A stretch of 8,573 nt of DNA from Nitrososphaerales archaeon TH1177 (GCA_014523515.1 JAATVJ010000241.1:1-8573), one strand, 5' to 3'. Counted from the first letter of the stretch, positions 1 through 5,793 are shown. Program-made: numbers and translations. Notes: generated from the letters alone by a model not told the origin.

Positions 1-53
1 AATGTTCATAGAATGGTTAATTTGGTCATTATGCTGATTATGTTTTCTACATA

Positions 54-69
54 GCCGAAAGATTTAAAT
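54..69 (+). promoter_or_regulatory. Archaeal promoter (BRE-like CCGAAA plus TATA) of the small exported protein gene
   Basis: GCCGAAA at 54-60 is followed closely by TTTAAAT at 63-69. The centre of this TATA-like box is about 26 bases before the ATG at 92, the distance expected for a leaderless archaeal transcript starting at or beside the ATG. A GAGG at 80-83 could also serve as a ribosome-binding site if the transcript began slightly upstream. The same CCGAAA-TATA arrangement recurs at 5044 and 8445. Confidence 0.6.
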
Positions 70-91
70 CCTTCAAATAGAGGCACATCAT

Positions 92-409
92 ATGGAAGAT
101 GCGTTGAAAAGAAAAATAGCATCAGTATCAATAACCATATCTGTACTATCACTAACAGCTGTTTTTTTGTACATAGGTAACAATGACATTAATAGACACG
201 CTATTGCTCAACTAACAACAGAAAATTCTTTTACTAACAATACAGAAACTATAGAGGAGCTTGACAAGCTTTTAGGCAACAATACAGCTATTATATTAAG
301 TGATACTCACATTTCTAATCCAAAAAATACATTGCTAGATAGTATAAACATTAACATTAAAGAAGATTGTATGAAATTACCAAATTCTGAACATATGTAT
401 TGCCCTTGA
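92..409 (+). CDS. Small exported or membrane-anchored protein of unknown function (105 aa)
   Basis: I do not recognise a family. The protein starts with a positively charged stretch (KRK, residues 6-8) and a hydrophobic segment at about 11-29. AIAQ at 37-40 then resembles the signal-peptidase site (x-A-Q) seen in two other exported proteins of this window. The remainder is short, polar and Asn/Thr-rich with several N-x-S/T sequons. It carries two cysteines near the C-terminus (C93 and C104) that could form a disulfide outside the cell. The start at 92 is supported by a BRE/TATA promoter about 26 bases upstream, and a T-rich terminator follows the stop, so the gene is probably monocistronic. 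Codon use is AT-rich like its neighbours. That it is exported is an inference from the N-terminus; the function is unknown. Confidence 0.7.
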   Translation: MEDALKRKIASVSITISVLSLTAVFLYIGNNDINRHAIAQLTTENSFTNNTETIEELDKLLGNNTAIILSDTHISNPKNTLLDSININIKEDCMKLPNSEHMYCP

Positions 410-420
410 TCCTGACATAA

Positions 421-454
421 TTCTTTATTTTTATTTTTTTATTTTTATTTTTTC
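421..454 (+). terminator. T-rich archaeal terminator after the small exported protein gene
   Basis: Starting twelve bases after the stop codon there is a run of almost pure T with scattered A, including several T5-T7 tracts and no stem. Such bare T-tracts are typical of archaeal intrinsic termination. Confidence 0.55.
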
Positions 455-790
455 AGATATTCACTAATTTTTATATTCACTCTTTTTAATGACATTTAAT
501 AATTTTAACATAACATAATTATCTCAAATTAGTAATTGAATACTGAAATTGTGTTAATTCAACTCCCGAAGAAATGATAGGTTGACAAAGTTTGAATTAT
601 TTCTATATAAAATATAATCTGCATTATCAATTATTTATTAAAATTTGAAGACTGATATTGCTTAAAGTCAAAGATTCAAAATTGTGATATTTATAATATT
701 ATTCCATAATCTTCTAAAGATTATTTTTCATTTATTATGATTGTTATATAATTTATAAAACACACAAGGGCAGTTTATATCAGTAAATAA
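455..790. other. AT-rich spacer with no recognisable gene
   Basis: I see no coding remnant here on either strand. A small dyad (AATCTT-CTA-AAGATT, 708-722) followed by a T-rich stretch could be a weak hairpin. TTTATAT at 774-780 is placed as a TATA box might be for the catalase remnant that follows, with a predicted start near 803. Neither is strongly supported. Confidence 0.4.
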
Positions 791-1373
791 ACTACAAATC
801 CTATTCCTAAGAGTTACAAGCCTAACCCTAAAGCAGCACAAGCATTACAGGAAGGACTTGGAGGACAATTAGAGAAATGAGAACCATGATGCAAGATCTA
901 TTGAGATCAATTGTAGCAGAAGAGATGGGTAATGTTGAATTGGTTGCCAATACAATAAATGTCATACTAGAAGGTTCTTCACAACAGAAAGAACCTACCG
1001 AACTCCCACTCTCTGGGGCACTTGATTCCCCAAACATACATCATTTTCTAGTTGCTGGACAAAGTTCTAGACCGGTATATACTGCTGGTAATCCATGGTC
1101 TGCAACTTATGTGTATGACAGTGGAAATTTAGTCTTAAACATGCTTTATAATTAATGTTAGAGGCAACAGGTAGACTTCAAAAATGTAGATTATACCAGA
1201 TGAGTGACAATAAAGCATATAGGGCAACTGTTTTCTATTTAATTGTAAGAGATTTAGCTCATGAAAAAGTATTTGCCAAAGCATTAGAAACATTAGGAGT
1301 TGAATGGAACAAAACATTACCTATTCCAAAAGTCGATACTTCAAAAATGCCTGAGGTAAGAGAATTGGAAGAA
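791..1373 (+). pseudogene. Decayed manganese catalase (non-heme, ferritin-like di-Mn)
   Basis: An intact homologue would break down hydrogen peroxide at a di-manganese site. Three reading frames together give the family's order. KPNPKAAQALQEGLGGQ (818-868) is followed by GEMRTMMQ, AEEMGNVELVANTINVILEG, GNPWSATYVYDSGNL, then LEATGRL, RDLAHEKVFAKALE and LPIPKVDTSKMPE. Damage is plain. No start codon is visible before an in-frame stop at 788-790. One base is missing after 871, where TTAGAGAAATG should read TTA-GGA-GAA-ATG. About 18 codons are missing at 894/895, just after the first ligand helix motif. One base is missing near 1152, giving TAA at 1153-1155 where Leu is expected. By comparison with the Lactobacillus plantarum enzyme (recalled, not aligned by computer), four of the five Mn ligands remain (E in GEM, E at 922-924, E at 1161-1163, H at 1260-1262). 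The His of the ExxH motif is Asn (AAT, 931-933). The C-terminal domain is gone, replaced by an unrelated tail. Family identity is strong; loss of function is very likely. Confidence 0.85.
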
Positions 1374-1685
1374 CTGATTGAAGAATTTGCAGAAAATGAA
1401 GGATTTGACGTCGAGAATATTAATTCTGTTTCTGAAGAAACTACCCAAAAAATATCAAAAATTATGGAAACCTATTTAGGAGAACAACCTGATACACAAG
1501 AGGCTTTAGAATTTATATGCTTGGCTGAAGGTGCTGAAGTTACTCATTATGAAGTTCTTGTGTCTGTTGCAAAAGAAGTAAAAAACGGGAAATTTGGAAC
1601 TCAAGTTAGAAAGATATTGAAAGAAGAACATAATTATTTAGAAGTATGTACAAAATTAGCAAAACAGAATGTTAATAAAGAATAG
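1155..1685 (+). pseudogene. Chimeric ORF: manganese-catalase C-terminal piece joined to a ferritin-like C-terminal half
   Basis: This 176-codon ORF is open, but its first 70-73 codons are the middle of a manganese catalase (helices with the third Glu and second His ligands, ending at MPEVRELEE). It then changes into a different protein. Residues about 74-176 are Glu-rich and helical. They contain EGAEVTHYEVL (helix with E-x2-HYE) and KILKEEHNYLEVC (EEH), the layout of the last two helices of a ferritin-like four-helix bundle, most like DUF892/YciE-type proteins. Family assignment of this tail is tentative. The ATG at 1155 overlaps the stop of the upstream catalase frame (TAATG). It is better explained as a Met inside the former catalase (expected L-M-L-E) than as a real start. 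A deletion joining two neighbouring stress-protein genes would explain the fusion. It could still be translated, but neither half would form a complete metal site. Confidence 0.7.
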
Positions 1686-1828
1686 CAACGTCTATGGGTA
1701 GAATTGTCAAGAAGTTAAAGAATGAGAATTATAGTATTGACTTAACGTAATATCGCAAATTCTAGATTGTTTTGTTTATTTGATAGCCTATTTGCAGATA
1801 AATTGTTTTATAAAAAGAAGCACAATAA
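1686..1828. other. Spacer after the chimeric ORF, no clear gene
   Basis: A micro-ORF at 1694-1750 (18 codons, starting MGRIVKKLKNEN) is the only protein-like stretch. It has no visible promoter and may be another fragment. Nothing else is recognisable. Confidence 0.35.
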
Positions 1829-2173
1829 ATGTTGCCTTCTGCAGAAAATGGTGTACCGGGTTTCGGTCCCGTTCCCCGAGACACTATTATGGTAGAGAGG
1901 AAAGGCCAAATACGGGACTGGCCGAAATAAGCCTCTTACCTGCAGAAGGTAACTGGATAAAAATTATTAAAGATAACCTAAATTAGTATTGTAACAAATG
2001 CTTGGACACCATGCCCGAACGAAGGTTATAGGCATCTATTACACCCAACAATATTTGCTCCATTAACACATGGCCAAATCCTAAAATCTGCAGCGTAACT
2101 ATCAACACAACAACAATTTCTTCCAATGCCTCATTACAACATAGAACAAAAGCAACAGAGCAGATATACTAAT
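1829..2173 (+). pseudogene. Unidentified coding-like fragments with in-frame stops
   Basis: This stretch is noticeably richer in G and C than the spacers around it and reads like broken protein in one frame. From the ATG at 1829 it gives 33 codons (starting MLPSAENGVPGFGPVPRDT) to a stop at 1928. After stops at 1958 and 1979 the same frame reads VTNAWTPCPNEGYRHLLHP and on to a stop at about 2096. A Gln-rich tail follows (QQQFLPMPHYNIEQKQQ) to a stop at 2171-2173. I do not recognise the family, and there is no promoter-like TATA box at the right distance from 1829. Part of the minus strand (about 1990-2090) also gives an open, protein-like frame, so the strand is not certain. It is best described as probable remnants of one or two genes. 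Confidence 0.4.
1831..1953. repeat. 14-base imperfect inverted repeat bounding a 123-base segment
   Basis: GTTGCCTTCTGCAG (1831-1844) matches the reverse complement of CTGCAGAAGGTAAC (1940-1953) at 13 of 14 positions, separated by 95 bases. Part of the match comes from the palindromic core TTCTGCAGAA in the left arm, but the GTTgCC portion extends beyond it. Inside are a CGGG/CCCG pair (about 1857-1873) and a GGCCA/TGGCC hairpin at about 1904-1923. I see no convincing target-site duplication, so a miniature mobile element is only one option; a structured RNA is another. Confidence 0.5.
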
Positions 2174-2385
2174 AAGCAATAGCACAAAACTACTTAACCT
2201 TCTTTTTTTACATTTCATTATTTAAAATTTTTAACTTTAAGAAAAGTAAAATACTAAATCCAGCAAATGTAAAGTTTTAGTGTTTTCTATATTGATTTTA
2301 GTTTATTAAGAGACAAATTTTGTAACAATAGGTACTTAATCCATGTTATATTTTTAATGATATATATTGAAAACTTACCTTTGGG
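2174..2385. other. AT-rich spacer upstream of the lipase gene
   Basis: This stretch has very high AT content with scattered TATA-like words and a T-run at about 2203-2211. I see no gene or repeat in it. Confidence 0.4.
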
Positions 2386-2386
2386 C

Positions 2387-2394
2387 TTATAATA
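2387..2394 (+). promoter_or_regulatory. TATA box of the lipase-type hydrolase gene
   Basis: TTATAATA is centred about 33 bases before the ATG at 2424, predicting a transcript with a leader of only a few bases. No Shine-Dalgarno-like sequence lies just before the ATG, consistent with leaderless or near-leaderless expression. Confidence 0.45.
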
Positions 2395-2423
2395 CTAATA
2401 AAATATAATGCCACTAAATATCA

Positions 2424-3692
2424 ATGGTAAATACTAATAGAATTATTTCATCTACTACTATTGTTGTTGCTTTAATTGCAATTATAATGGTAGTTACCAG
2501 TACTAGTAGTGGCGGACAGTTTTTTACTTTTAGTCAGATAGCATATGGTCAGTCTAGTGCGAATACTACTACAACAGGTAATACATCAAACAATTCTACT
2601 GCGCTTCCTGTTGTTTTAATACATAGCTATATGGTAGATGCTACTGTTTGGAATGAATGGGTAGATTTGCTCAAAAAAGATGGCATCTCTGTATATCCTA
2701 TAACTTTTAAACAATCAGATGATAAATGTGGATCAGCTGCAGAACATGCAAAAGAATTATCCAATATAATTGGACAAATCAAAGATGAAACAGGACAAAA
2801 CAAGGTGAACATAGTGGGTCACAGCAAAGGAGGATTGGATGCAAGAGTATACTTGGCTAACAATACAAAGGATGTTGCAAATCTTGTAATGATTGGAACA
2901 CCAAATGCAGGCTCTCCGCTAGCAGAGTCAAGTGAAATTTGTACTCCTGCTGTATATGATCTAAGACCTGGTGCAGCAGCTACCGAAGTAAAAATGAATC
3001 CAAACACAAAATACTATACTATTGCAGGTGATTGGAATCCTGAATCAGGAAACTGTCAGCTAACACCGTTCCTACCTATGGAACAATCAGGATTCTCTAG
3101 CCTTCCCAAACCTAATGATGGAATGGTACCTTTATCAAGTGTAGAATCACAAGATTATTTTATTAATCTTGGACACAGCAAAAGCTGTCATTCTAATCTA
3201 ATGAGCGAGTATGAATATGGATTGGCAAAAGGAGTACTCTTTGAAGATAGTAGTAGTAATCAAACAGGATCTCAACAACAACAATCACAACAACAACAAC
3301 CTTCACCACAACAACAAAGAAATCAGGATTCAGGTATATCTTTAGACTTGACTACACCTACAACTGGTAATTTGTATGGTGGAGACAAAAAAGGTAGCTT
3401 TGACTTGTCATTTCAAGATATTACCATGATTGTTACTGCTAGAATGAATGAACCTCCTGCAGATGGGAAGGTATACGAGGGATGGTTTGAAGACAAAGGT
3501 GACGCATCAGGTTATTCATTAAGTGTAGGTAAATTCAATGAAAAAGATAACACTCTTACTGTAAATCAAAGAATGGTCAATCCTTACACATATACAGTAT
3601 TTTTTGTTACTGCTGAACCGGTTAATGACCCTGACCCACAGCCCTCTGATGTGGTAGTAGGAGCTAAATTGCCTATTCCATTTGGACAATAA
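2424..3692 (+). CDS. Exported alpha/beta-hydrolase (lipase/esterase type) with Gln-rich linker and RskA-like C-terminal domain
   Basis: This is a predicted extracellular or surface-anchored esterase/lipase of 422 residues. A hydrophobic segment at about 10-26 and AYGQ at 40-43 form a signal peptide, and an Asn/Thr-rich, sequon-rich stretch follows to about 60. The hydrolase core runs from about 61 to 272. It holds PVVLIHSYM (62-70, where the usual oxyanion HG is HS), the nucleophile elbow GHSKGG with Ser134, a putative catalytic Asp232 in NDGMVPLSS, and a putative His256 in CHSNLM. Four cysteines (102, 173, 211, 255) suggest disulfides. Residues 283-298 are a Gln-rich linker. Residues about 305-422 form a second domain with GKVYEGWF, an SVGKF turn and VFFVTAEP before the C-terminus, resembling the extracytoplasmic domain of RskA-type anti-sigma factors. 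That last assignment is tentative. The substrate is unknown. The gene is alone, with its own TATA box and T-rich terminator. Confidence 0.85.
   Translation: MVNTNRIISSTTIVVALIAIIMVVTSTSSGGQFFTFSQIAYGQSSANTTTTGNTSNNSTALPVVLIHSYMVDATVWNEWVDLLKKDGISVYPITFKQSDDKCGSAAEHAKELSNIIGQIKDETGQNKVNIVGHSKGGLDARVYLANNTKDVANLVMIGTPNAGSPLAESSEICTPAVYDLRPGAAATEVKMNPNTKYYTIAGDWNPESGNCQLTPFLPMEQSGFSSLPKPNDGMVPLSSVESQDYFINLGHSKSCHSNLMSEYEYGLAKGVLFEDSSSNQTGSQQQQSQQQQPSPQQQRNQDSGISLDLTTPTTGNLYGGDKKGSFDLSFQDITMIVTARMNEPPADGKVYEGWFEDKGDASGYSLSVGKFNEKDNTLTVNQRMVNPYTYTVFFVTAEPVNDPDPQPSDVVVGAKLPIPFGQ
3273..3317 (+). repeat. CAA-rich trinucleotide tract coding for the Gln-rich linker
   Basis: Runs of CAA interrupted by TCA, CCT and similar codons encode the polyglutamine linker between the hydrolase core and the C-terminal domain of the lipase-type protein. 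Such a tract can change length by slippage and vary linker length between strains. Confidence 0.75.
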
Positions 3693-3693
3693 A

Positions 3694-3713
3694 TTTTTTT
3701 AATTCTTTTTTTT
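3694..3713 (+). terminator. T-rich terminator of the lipase-type gene
   Basis: A T7 run at 3694-3700 and a T8 run at 3706-3713 begin two bases after the stop codon. No stem is present, as is usual for archaeal termination. Confidence 0.6.
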
Positions 3714-3756
3714 ATATATAATATCAACAATTGGTCATACAAGAAAGTAAATCTTA

Positions 3757-3821
3757 AATATTATATCTTCTTTATTACTATGACAATAGACTCTTATTTT
3801 TGCATCGCTATCGGTATTAAT
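3757..3821. repeat. Copy A of a diverged intergenic direct repeat (partner at 6659-6719)
   Basis: This 65-base segment aligns with 6659-6719 in the same orientation. By hand count 53 of 61 aligned bases match, with two 2-base gaps. The most conserved parts are AATATTAT at the left, TAGACTC in the middle and ATTTTTGCA-CGCT-GGTATTAAT at the right. The flanks are not similar. It lies between the lipase terminator and the cupredoxin promoter. A 31-codon ORF starts inside it (ATG 3780), but the partner copy lacks the ATG and has a 2-base shift, so a conserved protein is unlikely. Confidence 0.7.
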
Positions 3822-3872
3822 CCCAACAAAGGTAAAATTGAAATGAAAATTAAAACCTTTTTTTTGAGCAAA

Positions 3873-3881
3873 TAATAAATA
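3873..3881 (+). promoter_or_regulatory. TATA box of the cupredoxin gene
   Basis: An AATAAATA-type box lies about 25 bases before the ATG at 3901, predicting a leaderless transcript that begins at the start codon. A T8 run at 3858-3865 lies just upstream and may end any transcript entering from the left. Confidence 0.45.
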
Positions 3882-3900
3882 GCTACACTTCTAATTATTT

Positions 3901-4389
3901 ATGATGAGAAAATTAAAGAATAATTTGATTTTCTTTATGTCTCTTTTGTTTACTATAACCTTATCTACTAATGTCACCTTATCTGGAGTAGCACAATTAG
4001 AAAATGTTTCTAATGTTTCTAATACCATAGATAAAACATCTGAACAATCTGAAGAAACTTCTCAGACGGAAAAACCATTTTTCTTCTTATTCAATACAGA
4101 ACTTCCAGCTTTTAATGTAACGGAATTTCCACCAGATGATTTCTCCCTTAAGATATTAGAGGTTAATCAGAATGACAATGTTACTATATACTTTTACAAT
4201 ATGGAAGCCCCAACAGGCGATAGACATTCTTTTACATTAAATGCTCCTTATAATATAAACCTGAATTTAGGACAAGGTAATAACGGTTCTATCTCGTTTG
4301 TTGCAAATGAACCTGGAATATTTAGATATTATTGTGAATATCATGAGCCTACTATGAGTGGACAACTTGTAGTATTACCTAAAGGGTAA
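3901..4389 (+). CDS. Exported cupredoxin (plastocyanin-like blue copper protein)
   Basis: This is a predicted extracytoplasmic copper protein that carries single electrons; in ammonia-oxidising archaea such small copper proteins commonly replace cytochrome c. The 162-residue product has a hydrophobic N-terminal segment at about 9-22 and GVAQ at 29-32, which suits signal cleavage. It then has a Ser/Glu/Thr-rich linker to about 58 and a single cupredoxin domain at about 62-160. All four type-1 copper ligands can be placed: His109 in GDRHSF, Cys145 and His148 in YYCEYHEP, and Met152 in TMSG. This is a C-x2-H-x3-M loop at the end of the last strands, one residue shorter than the C-x2-H-x4-M of plant plastocyanin. 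The start could be Met1 or Met2 (3901 or 3904); the TATA spacing fits either. The gene is monocistronic. The partner protein is not evident from its neighbours. Confidence 0.88.
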   Translation: MMRKLKNNLIFFMSLLFTITLSTNVTLSGVAQLENVSNVSNTIDKTSEQSEETSQTEKPFFFLFNTELPAFNVTEFPPDDFSLKILEVNQNDNVTIYFYNMEAPTGDRHSFTLNAPYNINLNLGQGNNGSISFVANEPGIFRYYCEYHEPTMSGQLVVLPKG

Positions 4390-4395
4390 GTAAAT

Positions 4396-4410
4396 ATTTT
4401 ATTTCTTTTT
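4396..4410 (+). terminator. T-rich terminator of the cupredoxin gene
   Basis: TATTTTATTTCTTTTT follows a few bases after the stop codon; it is a bare T-tract without a stem. Confidence 0.45.
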
Positions 4411-4638
4411 ATGGTTATAACAATTTATAATTGCACTTAAATATCTAATAATATATTTCAGAGATCGAAAGATTAAATTATCGTAGAAATTTTCTTGTAT
4501 CACTCATATCATTTCAAAATAACTTTTAATCTAATTACTTCTATACTTTGATATAATGATAAATTAAGAACGAAAATTGATCAGTAAAAGGATAGTTATA
4601 TTAAACATAAAATATTGTTACCTAAAAAGCTAAATACA
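4411..4638. other. AT-rich spacer, no recognisable gene
   Basis: I see no coding remnant that I can defend. TTATATTAA at about 4596-4604 is a possible TATA box for the structured segment that follows, with a predicted start near 4626. Confidence 0.35.
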
Positions 4639-4731
4639 AGTTAGTAGTAATAGAACTCTACTATATCGACGATTTCATTCCCGACTAACTATCTGTATAG
4701 TAGATGAACCCTATTGAAAGAGGGTGAACCC
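4639..4731 (+). other. Candidate structured RNA segment with competing inverted repeats
   Basis: Several perfect complementary pairs interlock. AGTTAGT (4639-4645) pairs with ACTAACT (4684-4690). TCTACTATA (4657-4665) pairs with TATAGTAGA (4696-4704). Together these give a pseudoknot order. TAGTAG (4642-4647) can instead pair with CTACTA (4658-4663), which excludes both. A third stem, ACCCT (4708-4712) with AGGGT (4721-4725), follows, and TGAACCC occurs twice (4705-4711 and 4725-4731). The segment has locally higher G+C than its surroundings and no convincing ORF. A possible TATA box lies at about 4596-4604 and T-rich sequence begins at 4741. It could be a small RNA or a switch-like leader; no gene follows closely. 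Confidence 0.35.
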
Positions 4732-4740
4732 GAATATAGA

Positions 4741-5040
4741 TTTTGTATTTTATATTCTAATTAAAATATAGTACAACAATAGCAATATAATTAAATTTAT
4801 TTATCAAATTTTAAGATATGTAAAAAGATTTACTTTTTCAATATTGAATAAAACTAAGTTATTAACAATCTATAAATTTAATAATTTTTTACTAATACCA
4901 ATCATCATAATAATATCAATACCATATAATTGTACCATTATAAGATATTATGTAATAATAATAGGATGGATACTATATAAGCCATATCTTTACATCTTAT
5001 TTTCAATAATTTCTCATATTTTATAACCTTAATTTTTATG
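4741..5040. other. Very AT-rich spacer, no gene supported
   Basis: This stretch is low-complexity A/T sequence. An open frame at 4844-5026 (TTG start) codes only for Ile, Tyr, Leu, Asn and Lys-rich peptide as expected from composition, so I do not call it a gene. Confidence 0.5.
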
Positions 5041-5043
5041 GTG

Positions 5044-5059
5044 CCGAAAAACTTTATAA
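5044..5059 (+). promoter_or_regulatory. Promoter (BRE-like CCGAAA plus TATA) of the candidate ncRNA
   Basis: CCGAAAAAC is followed directly by TTTATAA (5053-5059). The TATA centre at about 5056 predicts a start at about 5081-5084, exactly at the 5' arm of a hairpin and with no ATG or other likely start codon downstream before the T8 run. This is the best-formed promoter in the window that lacks a protein-coding gene. Confidence 0.6.
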
Positions 5060-5079
5060 CTTCATTAAATATTAAAAGA

Positions 5080-5151
5080 TACCTTGGAATCTGATTCCAA
5101 AGGTAAAAAAGTAGAGGTCATAACAAGTTATCCTCAGACGTACTTTTTTTT
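5080..5151 (+). ncRNA. Candidate small noncoding RNA with two hairpins and a T8 terminator
   Basis: A roughly 70-base transcription unit is complete. It has a BRE/TATA promoter at 5044-5059, a predicted start near 5081 and a T8 run at 5144-5151. Hairpin 1 (5080-5105) has TACCTTGGAA pairing with TTCCAAAGGTA, 10 pairs with one bulged A and a 5-base loop. Hairpin 2 (5114-5135) pairs GAGG with CCTC and ATAA with TTAT around a CAAG tetraloop, with a 2-base bulge. AGTA (5110-5113) and TACT (5141-5144) could extend it. No ATG occurs inside. It is not a tRNA and does not show both C and D boxes. It ends 67 bases before the cupin start, which has its own TATA box. It could be an independent small RNA, or less likely an attenuated leader of the cupin gene. 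Confidence 0.5.
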
Positions 5152-5189
5152 GTCTCCTTAATAATTCTCTGCTTTTGAAAATTAAACAG

Positions 5190-5200
5190 ATATATTTTTA
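5190..5200 (+). promoter_or_regulatory. TATA box of the cupin gene
   Basis: ATATATTTTTA is centred about 24 bases before the GTG at 5219. This predicts a leaderless transcript starting at or next to that codon and supports GTG as the start. Confidence 0.5.
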
Positions 5201-5218
5201 AAACGTAAAATATTTTTT

Positions 5219-5647
5219 GTGAAGGATAAACCATTTGATTTTCATGGTGCAAAATTTACTATCAAGGTTCTTACTTCTGAAACGAACGGTAGCTATACTA
5301 TCCTAGATGTAATTCATCCACCTAATTTAGGGCCTTCATTACATAGACATCCCAAAGGTTCAGAAACCTTTTACATAGTTGAAGGCTATTATGAATTTAT
5401 TTTAGATGGGAAATCAGTAACGGGTAAACCTGGAGATATAATTTTTGTTCCCAAAGGAGCTCCGCATAGATTTGTTGTGAAGTACAAAGGTGGACATGCT
5501 GTTGTAATCAGTCCTCCAGAACTTGAGTTTTATTTTTTTAAAGTAAGTGAATTACTTGACAAAGGCGAAGTTTCATATGAAACAGAATCAAGTATAGGAA
5601 AACAATATGGTCAAGTTTTCTTAGACAACACAAAACACTGGAAATAG
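5219..5647 (+). CDS. Single-domain cupin protein (metal-binding)
   Basis: This is a small cytoplasmic beta-barrel protein of the Cupin_2 type. The 142-residue product carries both cupin motifs. Motif 1 is GPSLHRHPKGSETFYIVEG (38-56) with His42, His44 and Glu49. Motif 2 is PGDIIFVPKGAPHRF (71-85) with His83. All four usual metal ligands are therefore present. The barrel ends near residue 100, and a charged helical tail of about 40 residues (KVSELLDKGEV region) follows, as in many stand-alone cupins annotated as domain proteins of unknown substrate. No signal peptide is present. The start is GTG, chosen because the family N-terminus fits and the TATA box lies about 24 bases upstream. The gene stands alone between a candidate ncRNA and a T-run terminator. 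The fold is secure; the reaction, if any, cannot be told from the sequence. Confidence 0.85.
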   Translation: MKDKPFDFHGAKFTIKVLTSETNGSYTILDVIHPPNLGPSLHRHPKGSETFYIVEGYYEFILDGKSVTGKPGDIIFVPKGAPHRFVVKYKGGHAVVISPPELEFYFFKVSELLDKGEVSYETESSIGKQYGQVFLDNTKHWK

Positions 5648-5699
5648 TCAAAATCCAAAGAAATTGTATCTATTTAATGTCTCGTAAATAATGTTAGTA

Positions 5700-5730
5700 T
5701 TTTTTATAATTATTAAATAAAATAATAATT
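5700..5730 (+). terminator. Terminator region after the cupin gene
   Basis: A T6 run (5700-5705) is followed by an AATTATTA / TAATAATT dyad (5708-5715 and 5723-5730) with a 7-base loop and more T. The T-run alone would suffice for archaeal termination; the AT-only stem may be compositional. Confidence 0.45.
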
Positions 5731-5793
5731 TTGTAATTACAAGTAGCAATTAAAATAAGAAAATATGAAGTAAAAAAAATAAATAATAAAAAT

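Noticed and set aside
1..54. Possible C-terminal end of an upstream gene (open in frame 1 to TAG at 52-54)
   Set aside because: Only 17 codons are visible and no motif can be recognised; an open stretch this short is expected by chance.
877..1155. 92-codon ORF as an independent gene
   Set aside because: It is an internal piece of the broken manganese catalase; its ATG is the Met of the GEM motif after a lost base.
1897..1907. GAGGAAAGGCC resembling the RNase P RNA signature GAGGAAAGUCC
   Set aside because: The 123-base enclosing unit is too short, no other RNase P conserved blocks or P4 pairing are visible, and the third-last base differs.
1831..1953. Miniature inverted-repeat transposable element
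   Set aside because: Arms match, but no target-site duplication, no second copy in the window and part of the match is due to a palindromic core; kept only as an inverted repeat.
1780..1986. 68-codon open frame on the plus strand
   Set aside because: Another frame of the same DNA (from 1829) reads more like protein; this frame begins in AT-rich spacer and has no promoter or recognisable motif.
3780..3875. 31-codon ORF starting inside repeat copy A
   Set aside because: The other repeat copy lacks the ATG and has a frame-breaking gap, and the 3' part contains a T8 run; there is no sign that coding potential is conserved.
4844..5026. 60-codon open frame rich in Ile, Tyr and Leu with TTG start
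   Set aside because: It lies in extremely AT-rich low-complexity DNA, has no promoter at the right distance and its composition is what random AT-rich sequence gives.
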